64,000 nucleotides of DNA from Neisseria gonorrhoeae (GTDB lineage Bacteria; Pseudomonadota; Gammaproteobacteria; Burkholderiales; Neisseriaceae): assembly GCF_003315235.1 (NCBI RefSeq), contig NZ_QNRU01000009.1, positions 1-64,000 on the forward strand. Reading direction: 5' to 3'. The notes below the pieces were generated by a model. That model did no database searches. It was not told the origin of the DNA and saw only the letters and a list, made by a program, of their open reading frames with translations. The translations under genes were made by a program, and so were the position numbers. Every line of letters begins with the position of its first letter. The stretch's first letter is position 1. This document shows, one piece after another, positions 30,024 through 38,660 of the stretch.

Positions 30024-30672
30024 ATTTCGCACTCCGTACGCGGTTTTCAATCCGCCGCGCCAACAAAGAAACAGGCAGCAGGATAATCAAATAAGCGGCA
30101 AACAGCAGGAACAAGGCTTCATTGGTTTTGTAGTCCATACCGATGACGTCTTTGGTAACAAATAACAATTCCGCAATGCCGACCGTGCTGACGACGGATG
30201 TTTCTTTCATTAAAAACAATATATTTGCGCCGATGGCGGGAACGGCGACCGCCCAAACCTGCGGCAATTCGACATAGCGGAACACTTGAAAGCGGCTCAA
30301 ACCGATTGCCTTGCCCGCTCCGACCTGCCCTTTGGGGACGGCGAGGATGCCGGCGCGGACAGCTTCCGCCATATAGCTTGCGCCCAAGAAAACCAGCGCG
30401 ATTACGCCGCAGGTGAAACCGTCCCATTTGATGCCCATTTTCGGCAGACCGTAATATAGGAAAAACAATTGGATCAGCAGGGGCGTATTGCGCGACAGCT
30501 CGATATAGGCGCGCGCCAATGCGTAGAAGGGGCGGATGCGGTATGCCGTTACCACGGCGACGGGCAGGCCGAACAGCAACGACAAAACAACGCCGTAAAC
30601 GGACAATTCCAGCGTCAGCTTTGCCGCATCGGCGAATTTGGGTACGGCATCGATTAAATAAGGCCAGTTCAT
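30013..30672 (-). CDS. Polar amino acid ABC transporter, permease
   Basis: A 219-residue permease, paired with the one downstream. The EAA loop reads QVGAGKAIGLSRFQVFRYVELPQ. First gene of the four-gene unit, preceded by an AT-rich stretch that may hold the promoter. The 140-base gap to tldD contains a hairpin of two uptake sequences. Confidence 0.9.
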   Translation of the reverse strand: MNWPYLIDAVPKFADAAKLTLELSVYGVVLSLLFGLPVAVVTAYRIRPFYALARAYIELSRNTPLLIQLFFLYYGLPKMGIKWDGFTCGVIALVFLGASYMAEAVRAGILAVPKGQVGAGKAIGLSRFQVFRYVELPQVWAVAVPAIGANILFLMKETSVVSTVGIAELLFVTKDVIGMDYKTNEALFLLFAAYLIILLPVSLLARRIENRVRSAKYGV

Positions 30673-30770
30673 CAGAAATCAGCTTAACGAAAGGCGGTAT
30701 TTTAATGAACTTGTAAGATAATGTTAAAGAATGCTTAGGAATATCAAACATCGGAAAAAAGAATAAGGCG

Positions 30771-30802
30771 ATGCCGTCTGAAAACCTTTCAGACGGCATC
30801 GT
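30771..30802 (-). terminator. Uptake-sequence hairpin after tldD
   Basis: GATGCCGTCTGAAAACC and TTTCAGACGGCATC form a perfect stem just downstream of the tldD stop codon on the minus strand. Confidence 0.75.
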
Positions 30803-30815
30803 GCCGGATTCCGCG

Positions 30816-32258
30816 TCAGATTGCGCTGCCGCCGACGGTCAGCCCGGCATCGATACGCAGGGTCGGCTGCCCCACGCCGACGGGGACGCTCTGCCCTTCT
30901 TTGCCGCACACGCCGACACCGCTGTCGAGCGCGGTATCGTTGCCTATCATCGAAACGTGTTTCAGCACTTCGGGGCCGTTGCCGATAATGGTCGCGCCTT
31001 TGACGGGGTATTGCAGCCTGCCGCCTTCCACCCACCACGCTTCGGACGCGCCGAAGACAAATTTCCCGCTGGTGATGTCCACCTGTCCGCCGCCGAAGTT
31101 GACGGCGTAAATGCCCTTGTCGATGGACGCGATGATTTCTTCCGGCTCGTAGCTGCCGTTTTCCATAAAGGTGTTGGTCATACGCGGCATCGGGACGGAG
31201 GCGTAGCTTTGGCGGCGGCCGTTGCCGGTCGATTGCGTACCCGTCAGGCGGGCGTTGGTTTCGTCCTGCATATAGCCGACCAAGATGCCGTCTTCAATCA
31301 ATACGGTGCGGCGTGTTTCGTTGCCTTCGTCGTCGATGTTGAGCGAACCGCGCCGGCCGGCAATATCGCCCTGATCGACGACGGTAACGCCTTTGGCGGC
31401 GACGCGTTCGCCGATCCGGCCGGAAAAGACGCTGGTCCCCTTGCGGTTGAAATCGCCTTCCAAACCGTGTCCGACCGCTTCGTGCAGCAACACGCCCGGC
31501 CAACCGTTGCCCAAAACGACGGTCATCTCGCCGGCAGGCGCAGGACGGGATTCGAGATTGGTCAGGGCTTGTTTGACGGCGGCATCGACAAACTGCCGCA
31601 CCAAGGTTTCATCGAAATAAGCCAAGTCGTAGCGTCCTCCGCCGCCCGCGCCGCCCTGTTCGCGGCGTTCGCCCTGTTTGGCGATGACGGTAACGTTCAG
31701 GCGCACCATCGGGCGGATGTCGGCGGCGTGTTTGCCGTCCAGACGGGCGAGGTAAACCATATCGTATTCGCAGGTCAAACCGGCCATCACTTGCACGATG
31801 CGCGGATCGGCGGCTTTGGCGATTGCTTCCACTTTGTTCAACAGCGCGACTTTGGCGGCGGAATCGAGGCCGGCAATGGGGTCGGATGCGGAACAAACCG
31901 GCTTGCCGCGCGTTTCAGACGGCATTTTGGCGGACACCTTGCCGCCTGCCGCCCCAATCGCGCGGACGGCGCGGGCGGAACGGTTTATCGAATCGATGCA
32001 CAGGCTGTCGGCGTAGGCAAAGGCGGTTTTGTCGCCCGAAACGGCGCGCACGCCCACACCCTGATCGATTTGGAAGCTGCCCGATTTGACGATGCCCTCT
32101 TCCAAATGCCAGCTTTCATAAGCGGTGCGCTGGCAGTAGATATCGGCATAATCGACGTGGTGCGCGCCGATGATGCACAGGCTTTTGGCGAGCAGTTCGG
32201 GGGAAAGGCGGTTGGCTTCGAGCAGCCGCGCCTGTACGGCGGAATAGGTCGGATGCAT
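30816..32258 (-). CDS. tldD: Metalloprotease TldD
   Basis: Zinc protease of 480 residues that works with PmbA/TldE (not in this window) to trim peptides such as microcin B17 precursors and the CcdA antitoxin in E. coli. The metal motif HEAVGHGLEGD is present around residue 250. The start MHPTYSAVQA is used; the longer frame adds 14 residues without family support. It is transcribed away from the cytX leader. An uptake sequence is embedded (KMPSETRGK). Confidence 0.94.
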   Translation of the reverse strand: MHPTYSAVQARLLEANRLSPELLAKSLCIIGAHHVDYADIYCQRTAYESWHLEEGIVKSGSFQIDQGVGVRAVSGDKTAFAYADSLCIDSINRSARAVRAIGAAGGKVSAKMPSETRGKPVCSASDPIAGLDSAAKVALLNKVEAIAKAADPRIVQVMAGLTCEYDMVYLARLDGKHAADIRPMVRLNVTVIAKQGERREQGGAGGGGRYDLAYFDETLVRQFVDAAVKQALTNLESRPAPAGEMTVVLGNGWPGVLLHEAVGHGLEGDFNRKGTSVFSGRIGERVAAKGVTVVDQGDIAGRRGSLNIDDEGNETRRTVLIEDGILVGYMQDETNARLTGTQSTGNGRRQSYASVPMPRMTNTFMENGSYEPEEIIASIDKGIYAVNFGGGQVDITSGKFVFGASEAWWVEGGRLQYPVKGATIIGNGPEVLKHVSMIGNDTALDSGVGVCGKEGQSVPVGVGQPTLRIDAGLTVGGSAI

Positions 32259-32341
32259 AGTGTCGGCGCATAAAAAATCAGGGGCTTGATTATACGGCAT
32301 TTGTTATGGAAATGCGCCGTGCCGTCGAAAATGTAAGAATT

Positions 32342-32370
32342 TTGCCAACGCACGTTGCTTTGTGTAAACT
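32342..32370 (+). promoter_or_regulatory. Promoter of the cytX-thi operon
   Basis: TTGCCA and TAAACT boxes spaced by 17 bases, about 13 bases upstream of the riboswitch. Divergent from tldD. Confidence 0.6.
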
Positions 32371-32383
32371 TAAAGCCTTCTTG

Positions 32384-32466
32384 TCGGAGTGCCGCCCGCC
32401 GGGCGGCTGAGATTGCGAAAGCAAAATCCGTAGAACCTGTCGGGGTAATGCCTGCGTAGGAAACAA
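32384..32466 (+). ncRNA. TPP riboswitch of the cytX-thiOESG operon
   Basis: The THI-box order is complete: TCGGAGTGCC 5' arm, a GC-rich P3 stem, CTGAGA, a short variable stem, AACCTGTCGGGGTAATGCC and TGCGTAGGAAA at the 3' side. A possible secondary hairpin (CCCGCCC-TTTC-GGG) follows before a pyrimidine tract and the AAAGGA site of cytX. It should reduce expression of the operon when thiamin diphosphate is high. Confidence 0.95.
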
Positions 32467-32544
32467 AACCTCCCCGCCCTTTCGGGCTTCCGTTCCCTTT
32501 TCCGCACTTCCCCGCCCACCTTCCTTCTTTTTAAAGGACGTCAT

Positions 32545-33771
32545 ATGTCGGGCAATGCCTCCTCTCCTTCATCTTCCGCCGCCATCGGGCTGGTTTGGTT
32601 CGGCGCGGCGGTATCGATTGCCGAAATCAGCACGGGTACGCTGCTCGCCCCCTTGGGCTGGCAGCGCGGTCTGGCGGCCCTGCTTTTGGGTCATGCCGTC
32701 GGCGGCGCGCTGTTTTTTGCGGCGGCGTATATCGGCGCACCGACCGGACGCAGCTCGATGGAAAGTGTGCGCCTGTCGTTCGGCAAATGCGGTTCAGTGC
32801 TGTTTTCCGTGGCGAATATGCTGCAACTGGCCGGCTGGACGGCGGTGATGATTTACGTCGGCGCAACGGTCAGCTCCGCTTTGGGCAAAGTGTTGTGGGA
32901 CGGCGAGTCCTTTGTCTGGTGGGCATTGGCAAACGGCGCACTGATCGTGCTGTGGCTGGTTTTCGGCGCACGCAGAACGGGCGGGCTGAAAACCGTTTCG
33001 ATGCTGCTGATGCTGCTTGCCGTGTTGTGGTTGAGCGTCGAAGTGTTCGCTTCGTCCGGCACAAACGCCGCGCCCGCCGTTTCAGACGGCATGACCTTCG
33101 GAACGGCAGTCGAACTGTCCGCCGTCATGCCGCTTTCCTGGCTGCCGCTGGCCGCCGACTACACGCGCCAAGCACGCCGCCCGTTTGCGGCAACCCTGAC
33201 GGCAACGCTCGCCTATACGCTGACGGGCTGCTGGATGTATGCCTTGGGTTTGGCGGCGGCTCTGTTTACCGGAGAAACCGACGTGGCGAAAATCCTGTTG
33301 GGCGCGGGCTTGGGCATAACGGGCATTCTGGCAGTCGTCCTCTCCACCGTTACCACAACGTTTCTCGATACCTATTCCGCCGGCGCGAGTGCGAACAACA
33401 TTTCCGCGCGTTTTGCGGAAATACCCGTCGCTGTCGGCGTTACCCTGATCGGCACGGTGCTTGCCGTCATGCTGCCCGTTACCGAATATAAAAACTTCCT
33501 GCTGCTTATCGGCTCGGTATTTGCGCCGATGGCGGCGGTTTTGATTGCCGACTTTTTCGTCTTAAAACGGCGTGAGGAGATTGAAGGCTTTGACTTTGCC
33601 GGACTGGTTCTGTGGCTGGCAGGCTTCATCCTCTACCGCTTCCTGCTCTCGTCCGGTTGGGAAAGCAGCATCGGTCTGACCGCCCCCGTAATGTCTGCCG
33701 TTGCCATTGCCACCGTATCGGTACGCCTTTTCTTTAAAAAAGCCCAATCTTTACAAAGGAACCCGTCATGA
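32545..33771 (+). CDS. cytX: Hydroxymethylpyrimidine transporter CytX
   Basis: A 408-residue inner-membrane protein of the NCS1 (cytosine permease) family with about 11-12 helices (for example IGLVWFGAAVSIAEISTG and LSAVMPLSWLPLAADYTRQA). Genes of this type under TPP riboswitches are named cytX and predicted to import hydroxymethylpyrimidine. The AAAGGACG site is eight bases upstream. Its stop overlaps the thiO start as ATGA. An uptake sequence is read as VSDGMTF within the protein. Confidence 0.9.
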   Translation: MSGNASSPSSSAAIGLVWFGAAVSIAEISTGTLLAPLGWQRGLAALLLGHAVGGALFFAAAYIGAPTGRSSMESVRLSFGKCGSVLFSVANMLQLAGWTAVMIYVGATVSSALGKVLWDGESFVWWALANGALIVLWLVFGARRTGGLKTVSMLLMLLAVLWLSVEVFASSGTNAAPAVSDGMTFGTAVELSAVMPLSWLPLAADYTRQARRPFAATLTATLAYTLTGCWMYALGLAAALFTGETDVAKILLGAGLGITGILAVVLSTVTTTFLDTYSAGASANNISARFAEIPVAVGVTLIGTVLAVMLPVTEYKNFLLLIGSVFAPMAAVLIADFFVLKRREEIEGFDFAGLVLWLAGFILYRFLLSSGWESSIGLTAPVMSAVAIATVSVRLFFKKAQSLQRNPS

Positions 33772-34868
33772 CCCGTATCGCCGTCCTCGGAGGCGGCCTT
33801 TCCGGAAGGCTGACCGCATTGCAGCTTGCAGAACAAGGTTATCAGATTGAACTTTTCGACAAAGGCACCCGCCAAGGCGAACACGCCGCCGCCTATGTTG
33901 CCGCCGCGATGCTCGCGCCTGCGGCGGAAGCGGTCGAGGCAACGCCCGAAGTCATCAGGCTGGGCAGGCAGAGCATTCCGCTTTGGCGCGGCATCCGATG
34001 CCGTCTGAACACGCACACGATGATGCAGGAAAACGGCAGCCTGATTGTGTGGCACGGGCAGGACAAGCCATTATCCAGCGAGTTCGTCCGCCATCTCAAA
34101 CGCGGCGGCGTAGCGGATGACGAAATCGTCCGTTGGCGCGCCGATGAAATCGCCGAACGCGAACCGCAACTCGGCGGACGTTTTTCAGACGGCATCTACC
34201 TGCCGACCGAAGGCCAGCTCGACGGGCGGCAAATATTGTCTGCACTTGCCGACGCTTTGGACGAACTGAACGTCCCTTGCCATTGGGAACACGAATGCGC
34301 CCCCCAAGACCTGCAAGCCCAATACGACTGGGTAATCGACTGCCGGGGCTACGGCGCGAAAACCGCGTGGAACCAATCCCCCGAGCACACCAGCACCTTG
34401 CGCGGCATACGCGGCGAAGTGGCGCGGGTTTACACGCCCGAAATCACGCTCAACCGCCCCGTGCGCCTGCTGCACCCGCGCTATCCGCTCTACATCGCCC
34501 CGAAAGAAAACCACGTCTTCGTCATCGGCGCGACCCAAATCGAAAGCGAAAGCCAAGCCCCCGCCAGCGTACGTTCCGGGCTGGAACTCTTATCCGCGCT
34601 CTATGCCGTCCACCCCGCCTTCGGCGAAGCCGACATCCTCGAAATCGCCGCCGGCCTGCGCCCCACGCTCAACCACCACAACCCCGAAATCCGCTACAGC
34701 CGCGAACGCCGCCTCATCGAAATCAACGGCCTTTTCCGGCACGGCTTTATGATTTCCCCCGCCGTAACCGCCGCCGCCGTCAGATTGGCAGTGGCACTGT
34801 TTGACGGAAAAGACGCGCCCGAACGTGATGAAGAAAGCGGTTTGGCGTATATCGGAAGACAAGATTAA
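33768..34868 (+). CDS. thiO: Glycine oxidase ThiO
   Basis: A 366-residue FAD enzyme that oxidises glycine to the imine used for the thiazole ring. The dinucleotide-binding start IAVLGGGLSGRLTALQLAEQG (split here by its glycines) and the end GLFRHGFMISPAVTAAAVRLA, an FAD contact, are clear. It overlaps cytX by four bases and thiE follows after 21 bases. Two uptake sequences are read in the protein (CRLN region and FSDGIY). Confidence 0.93.
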   Translation: MTRIAVLGGGLSGRLTALQLAEQGYQIELFDKGTRQGEHAAAYVAAAMLAPAAEAVEATPEVIRLGRQSIPLWRGIRCRLNTHTMMQENGSLIVWHGQDKPLSSEFVRHLKRGGVADDEIVRWRADEIAEREPQLGGRFSDGIYLPTEGQLDGRQILSALADALDELNVPCHWEHECAPQDLQAQYDWVIDCRGYGAKTAWNQSPEHTSTLRGIRGEVARVYTPEITLNRPVRLLHPRYPLYIAPKENHVFVIGATQIESESQAPASVRSGLELLSALYAVHPAFGEADILEIAAGLRPTLNHHNPEIRYSRERRLIEINGLFRHGFMISPAVTAAAVRLAVALFDGKDAPERDEESGLAYIGRQD

Positions 34869-34889
34869 AGCCGCCCGAAAGGACACCCT

Positions 34890-35507
34890 ATGACCTTCCC
34901 GCCCCTAAAATCCCTACTTAAATTCTACGCCGTCGTTCCCACCGCCGATTGGGTGGGGCGCATGGTCAAAGCAGGTGCCGACACGGTGCAACTGCGCTGT
35001 AAAACCTTGCACGGCAACGAATTGAAACGCGAAATCGCCCGCTGCGTCGCCGCCTGTCAAGGCAGCCGCACACAGCTTTTCATCAACGACCACTGGCGCG
35101 AGGCAATCGAAGCGGGCGCATACGGCGTACATCTCGGGCAGGAAGACATGGACACCGCCGACCTTGCCGCCATCGCCGCCGCCGGTTTGCGTTTGGGTTT
35201 GAGTACGCACTCCGTCGCCGAACTCGACCGCGCCCTGTCCGTACACCCCGGCTACATCGCCAGCGGCGCGATTTTCCCGACCACGACCAAACAAATGCCC
35301 ACCGCCCCGCAAGGCTTGGACAAATTGCGCGAATATGTGGAACAGGCTCGCGGCACGCCCGTCGTCGCCATCGGCGGCATCGATTTGAACAACGCCCGAG
35401 CCGTGCTGGCCACCGGAGTTTCCTCACTCGCCGCCGTCCGCGCCGTAACCGAAGCGGCAAATCCCGAAGCGGTGGTTAAAGCGTTTCAGGCTTTGTGGGA
35501 TGGATAA
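34890..35507 (+). CDS. thiE: Thiamin-phosphate synthase
   Basis: Joins the pyrimidine and thiazole phosphates to thiamin phosphate. It has 205 residues in a TIM barrel; the pyrophosphate site shows in VQLRCKTL, FINDHWREAIEAGAYGVHLGQED and GAIFPTTTKQ. Third gene of the operon. A 420-base gap with repeats follows before thiS, which may weaken co-transcription. Confidence 0.95.
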   Translation: MTFPPLKSLLKFYAVVPTADWVGRMVKAGADTVQLRCKTLHGNELKREIARCVAACQGSRTQLFINDHWREAIEAGAYGVHLGQEDMDTADLAAIAAAGLRLGLSTHSVAELDRALSVHPGYIASGAIFPTTTKQMPTAPQGLDKLREYVEQARGTPVVAIGGIDLNNARAVLATGVSSLAAVRAVTEAANPEAVVKAFQALWDG

Positions 35508-35604
35508 AACCGAAAGAAGAAAATTCAATTGCCGTGTAGGCAAAACTTAGCCCGTTATCGCAAATATGCTTAACTTTAAATGTGGCATATCATCAAATTC
35601 CGTC

Positions 35605-35702
35605 ATTCCCGCTCAGGCGGGAATCCGCCGTAAAACTTGAGAAACCATCATTTGAAAAACAGTTTCCGAATTTCAAAAATGGATTCCCGCCTGCGCGGGA
35701 AT
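35605..35702. repeat. Pair of dRS3 repeats with RS spacer
   Basis: Two perfect dRS3 units, ATTCCCGCTCAGGCGGGAAT at the left end and ATTCCCGCCTGCGCGGGAAT at the right, flank a spacer of about 58 bases (TTGAGAAACCATCATTTG...). Such arrays are common in N. meningitidis and serve as recombination or phage-integration sites. Confidence 0.9.
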
Positions 35703-35751
35703 GACGGCAACCGGCCGGTTGCGTATCAAAAAATAAAGTAATTCGGCTAGA

Positions 35752-35906
35752 TATAGTGGATTAACAAAAATCAGGACAAGGCGGCGAAGCCGCAGACAGT
35801 ACAAATAGTACGGAACCGGTTCGCCCGGTGCTTGGGCACCTTAGGGAATCGTTCCCTTTGAGCCGGGGCGGGGCAACGCCGTACCGGTTTTTGTTAATCC
35901 GCTATA
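35752..35906. mobile_element. Full-length Correia element (about 155 bp)
   Basis: Starts TATAGTGGATTAAC and ends GTTAATCCGCTATA. The interior is that of the element at 6.8 kb in the opposite orientation. It is inserted between thiE and thiS, 23 bases before the thiS start, so it lies in the leader of thiS. Confidence 0.93.
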
Positions 35907-35928
35907 AATACAGAAACATCGAGAAACC

Positions 35929-36123
35929 ATGAACATCATCTTAAACGGCGGACCCGCCGAACTTCACGGCACAAGCGTTGCCGACCTCATCGCCCAAACC
36001 GCGCCGCAAAAGCCCTTTGCCGTGGCGGTCAACACCGTTTTCATCCCCAAAGGCGCGTATGCGGAAACCGTTTTACACGAAAACGACAAAATCGACATCG
36101 TCCGCCCCGTCGTCGGCGGCTGA
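35929..36123 (+). CDS. thiS: Sulfur carrier protein ThiS
   Basis: A 64-residue ubiquitin-fold protein ending VVGG, the C-terminal Gly-Gly that is adenylated and thiocarboxylated to give sulfur to the thiazole ring. It sits between a Correia element and thiG. The first bases after its stop are an uptake sequence. Confidence 0.94.
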   Translation: MNIILNGGPAELHGTSVADLIAQTAPQKPFAVAVNTVFIPKGAYAETVLHENDKIDIVRPVVGG

Positions 36124-36170
36124 ATGCCGTCTGAAACCCCAAAGGCACGCCGCCGGCTTTCAGACGGCAT
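36124..36170 (+). repeat. Inverted uptake sequences between thiS and thiG
   Basis: ATGCCGTCTGAAA and TTTCAGACGGCAT enclose a 20-base GC-rich loop in the gap between the two genes. It could act as an attenuating hairpin within the operon. Confidence 0.75.
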
Positions 36171-36201
36171 CGCGTCCGACAACCATACCAAAGAATCCAT
36201 C

Positions 36202-36990
36202 ATGCTCACCCTGTACGGCGAAACTTTCCCTTCGCGGCTGCTGCTCGGCACGGCCGCCTACCCGACCCCTGAAATCCTCAAACAATCCGTCCGAACCGCC
36301 CGGCCCGCGATGATTACCGTCTCGCTGCGCCGCACGGGATGCGGCGGCGAGGCGCACGGTCAGGGGTTTTGGTCGCTGCTTCAAGAAACCGGCGTTCCCG
36401 TCCTGCCGAACACGGCAGGCTGCCAAAGCGTGCAGGAAGCGGTAACGACGGCGCAAATGGCGCGCGAAGTGTTTGAAACCGATTGGATAAAATTGGAACT
36501 CATCGGCGACGACGACACCTTGCAGCCGGACGTGTTCCAACTCGTCGAAGCGGCGGAAATCCTGATTAAAGACGGCTTCAAAGTGCTGCCTTATTGCACC
36601 GAAGACCTGATTGCCTGCCGCCGCCTGCTCGATGCGGGCTGTCAGGCGTTGATGCCGTGGGCGGCTCCCATCGGCACGGGTTTGGGGGCGGTTCACGCCT
36701 ATGCGCTCAAAATCCTGCGCGAACGCCTGCCCGACACGCCGCTGATTATCGACGCGGGCTTGGGTTTGCCTTCCCAAGCGGCACAAGTGATGGAATGGGG
36801 TTTTGACGGCGTATTGTTAAACACCGCCGTTTCCCGCAGCGGCGACCCCGTCAACATGGCGCGCGCCTTCGCACTCGCCGTCGAATCCGGACGGCTGGCA
36901 TTTGAAGCCGGGCCGGTCGAAGCGCGAACCAAAGCCCAAGCCAGCACGCCGACAGTCGGACAACCGTTTTGGCATTCGGCGGAATATTGA
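36202..36990 (+). CDS. thiG: Thiazole synthase ThiG
   Basis: Builds the thiazole phosphate from deoxyxylulose phosphate, glycine imine and ThiS thiocarboxylate. It has 262 residues in a TIM barrel; blocks [29 protein letters not shown] and [13 protein letters not shown] are conserved. The start MLTLYGETF is used; the longer frame begins in the uptake sequence. Last gene of the thi operon. Confidence 0.96.
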   Translation: MLTLYGETFPSRLLLGTAAYPTPEILKQSVRTARPAMITVSLRRTGCGGEAHGQGFWSLLQETGVPVLPNTAGCQSVQEAVTTAQMAREVFETDWIKLELIGDDDTLQPDVFQLVEAAEILIKDGFKVLPYCTEDLIACRRLLDAGCQALMPWAAPIGTGLGAVHAYALKILRERLPDTPLIIDAGLGLPSQAAQVMEWGFDGVLLNTAVSRSGDPVNMARAFALAVESGRLAFEAGPVEARTKAQASTPTVGQPFWHSAEY

Positions 36991-37003
36991 AAAAGGCGGC
37001 AAA

Positions 37004-37034
37004 AATGCCGTCTGAAGGCTTCAGACGGCATCGC
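37004..37034 (+). terminator. Uptake-sequence hairpin after thiG
   Basis: AATGCCGTCTGAAG and CTTCAGACGGCATC form a tight hairpin 15 bases after the thiG stop. Confidence 0.75.
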
Positions 37035-37520
37035 GGCCCCAAACGGGCAAACCGCCATTCCCCGGCATCACGGCTTTGTCGTGAGGAACAGGGAAACCGG
37101 CCGGAAAACCTTGCCGCCCGCCCCGACACCGCAACCAACGAAACACCCGGACTCCCCGGCGCGCAGGCTGCTGCGCAAGCCCTAAGTACGGCAATAGAAG
37201 GGAGTTTTGTCGTTTGAATACATTTAAAAATACCTCGGGGCATCCGTAAGCCTTCATCCGCAACGGTTTCACCGCTTTTGCATCCCCGAATCCGCGCTCA
37301 AACACCCCCGAATGGCAACCCTGTCCGCACCAAATCGGACGGTTGTTCAAACACGGGCAACCTTATTTCCGTCAGGCACGAAGCCCCCGTCCATGCCTGC
37401 CGACCCCGATTTGTCCGGCGCAATGAAAGTTTGCCGACCCAAATCACAAACATCGGCGGACAGATTAATTTGTTTATTTTTCATCGCATTACAAAAAATC
37501 CGCATTTATTTTTAAATTTT
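37035..37520. other. Gap between thiG and nrrF without a clear gene
   Basis: About 490 bases. The first 300 are GC-rich with short overlapping frames on both strands (up to 109 codons on the minus strand, 37021-37350). None has a good ribosome-binding site or a family I recognise. The last 80 bases are AT-rich and lead into the nrrF promoter. Some databases place a hypothetical gene here; I cannot support one. Confidence 0.4.
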
Positions 37521-37550
37521 TATTGATAATTATTATTATTAGCGTATAAT
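37521..37550 (+). promoter_or_regulatory. nrrF promoter with overlapping Fur box
   Basis: TTGATA and TATAAT boxes lie 16 bases apart. Across the -35 box and spacer runs TATTGATAATTATTATTATT, a good match to the Fur operator built of GATAAT units. Iron-loaded Fur would thus block the promoter. Confidence 0.85.
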
Positions 37551-37555
37551 CAAAA

Positions 37556-37715
37556 CCACTCGGAAGCCGTCCGTTCCGAACCATTAAACACTGTATTCCC
37601 TCACAATTCACTTTCACACTTGGAGTCGGCATATACGAGACATACATTCCCTTTTTAATCAGATACTCAAAACCGAAACGCCAAACCCACCCTAGCGGTG
37701 GGTTTGGCGTTTTTG
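37556..37715 (+). ncRNA. nrrF: Fur-repressed small RNA NrrF
   Basis: About 160 nucleotides beginning just after the TATAAT box and ending in a strong terminator, CGCCAAACCCACC / GGTGGGTTTGGCG with TTTTT. In published work NrrF is made under low iron and base-pairs with sdhCDAB mRNA to lower succinate dehydrogenase. I recognise it by sequence type, the Fur box and the position next to the SPOR-like gene; ends are estimates. Confidence 0.85.
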
Positions 37716-37723
37716 GTCTGCAC

Positions 37724-38548
37724 TTATTTGCAAGACTTGAGGTTCAGTTTGCCGTATAGGGACGTGATTTTACGGATTTCGTCCGCATCGGCGGCATTCA
37801 CGCCCGTAAACAAAACCGTCATACGCGACACGCTCAAAGAATCGTCCTGCCTGTCGGCTTCGGCAAAGTGTTCGACAATATGCGCCCCGCCGAATCCGGC
37901 ATCGGCAAGCCGGTTTTGCAGGGCTTGGGCGTTTTCCCGGCTGTTGCCGACACCCAAACTCAATGCTCCGTCAAACGGTACGGGGTTGAAACCTTTGGCA
38001 GACAGCTCCGCCGCCTGATTTTCGGCATCGGCGGAAACGGGCAGGACGACGCGGTAGGTTTTGTCGGCAGGTTTGGCTTTGGCGGTGCGTTTTTCGACGC
38101 TCCTGCTGGCAACGTGCGACCATTTGCCCAAAAGCCCTTTGATGCGGTGGTAGTCGTCTTCGTCCATCGTGAGGCTTGCCTGCGCGGCGCATAAGGCATC
38201 CGCCGCGCCGTTTTCACGTTCCGCCTGCGCCTTTTCGGCGGCGAGTTTTTCGCGGCGGGCTTTTTCTTCACGCTGTTTTTTCTCCCTCAGTTTTTTCTGT
38301 TCCGCTTCTTTTTTCAAGCGCAACTGCTCCGCCTGTTCTTCGCTCAGGATGTCGCCCGGTTTGAGCAGTGCCGCCGTATCCTCCACGGATGCCGCCGCAT
38401 TGCCGGCGGCGGGCGTTGCGGGGGGCGTGTTTTCGACGGCCCGGTTTTCCGGCACGCCGCCCGCCGCTTTAACGGCCAATTTATAGCCCACCGTGCCGCC
38501 GAATACGGCAATATTGAGTACCGCCAAAAGGGTGAAGAGCCATTTCAT
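37724..38548 (-). CDS. Membrane-anchored SPOR-like protein
   Basis: A 274-residue protein with an N-terminal membrane anchor (WLFTLLAVLNIAVFGGTVGY), a proline/alanine-rich linker, a highly charged helix (about residues 75-120, runs of KKEAEQKKLREKKQREEK type) and a C-terminal SPOR-like domain starting near KTYRVVLPVSADAENQ. SPOR domains bind denuded septal peptidoglycan, so a role in division is possible. The ATG at MKWLFTLL follows a GAGG-like site. It is downstream of birA-coaX and convergent with nrrF. Confidence 0.8.
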   Translation of the reverse strand: MKWLFTLLAVLNIAVFGGTVGYKLAVKAAGGVPENRAVENTPPATPAAGNAAASVEDTAALLKPGDILSEEQAEQLRLKKEAEQKKLREKKQREEKARREKLAAEKAQAERENGAADALCAAQASLTMDEDDYHRIKGLLGKWSHVASRSVEKRTAKAKPADKTYRVVLPVSADAENQAAELSAKGFNPVPFDGALSLGVGNSRENAQALQNRLADAGFGGAHIVEHFAEADRQDDSLSVSRMTVLFTGVNAADADEIRKITSLYGKLNLKSCK

Positions 38549-38660
38549 TAGAATTTCCTCAATGTTTGAAACCCCGCCCGCCCGGGCGGCAGTCTGTCGG
38601 GCGGCAGAATCCGGACAGATTCGGACGGATGCCGCCCCGTGTTGAAAAAAGGCATATTTT

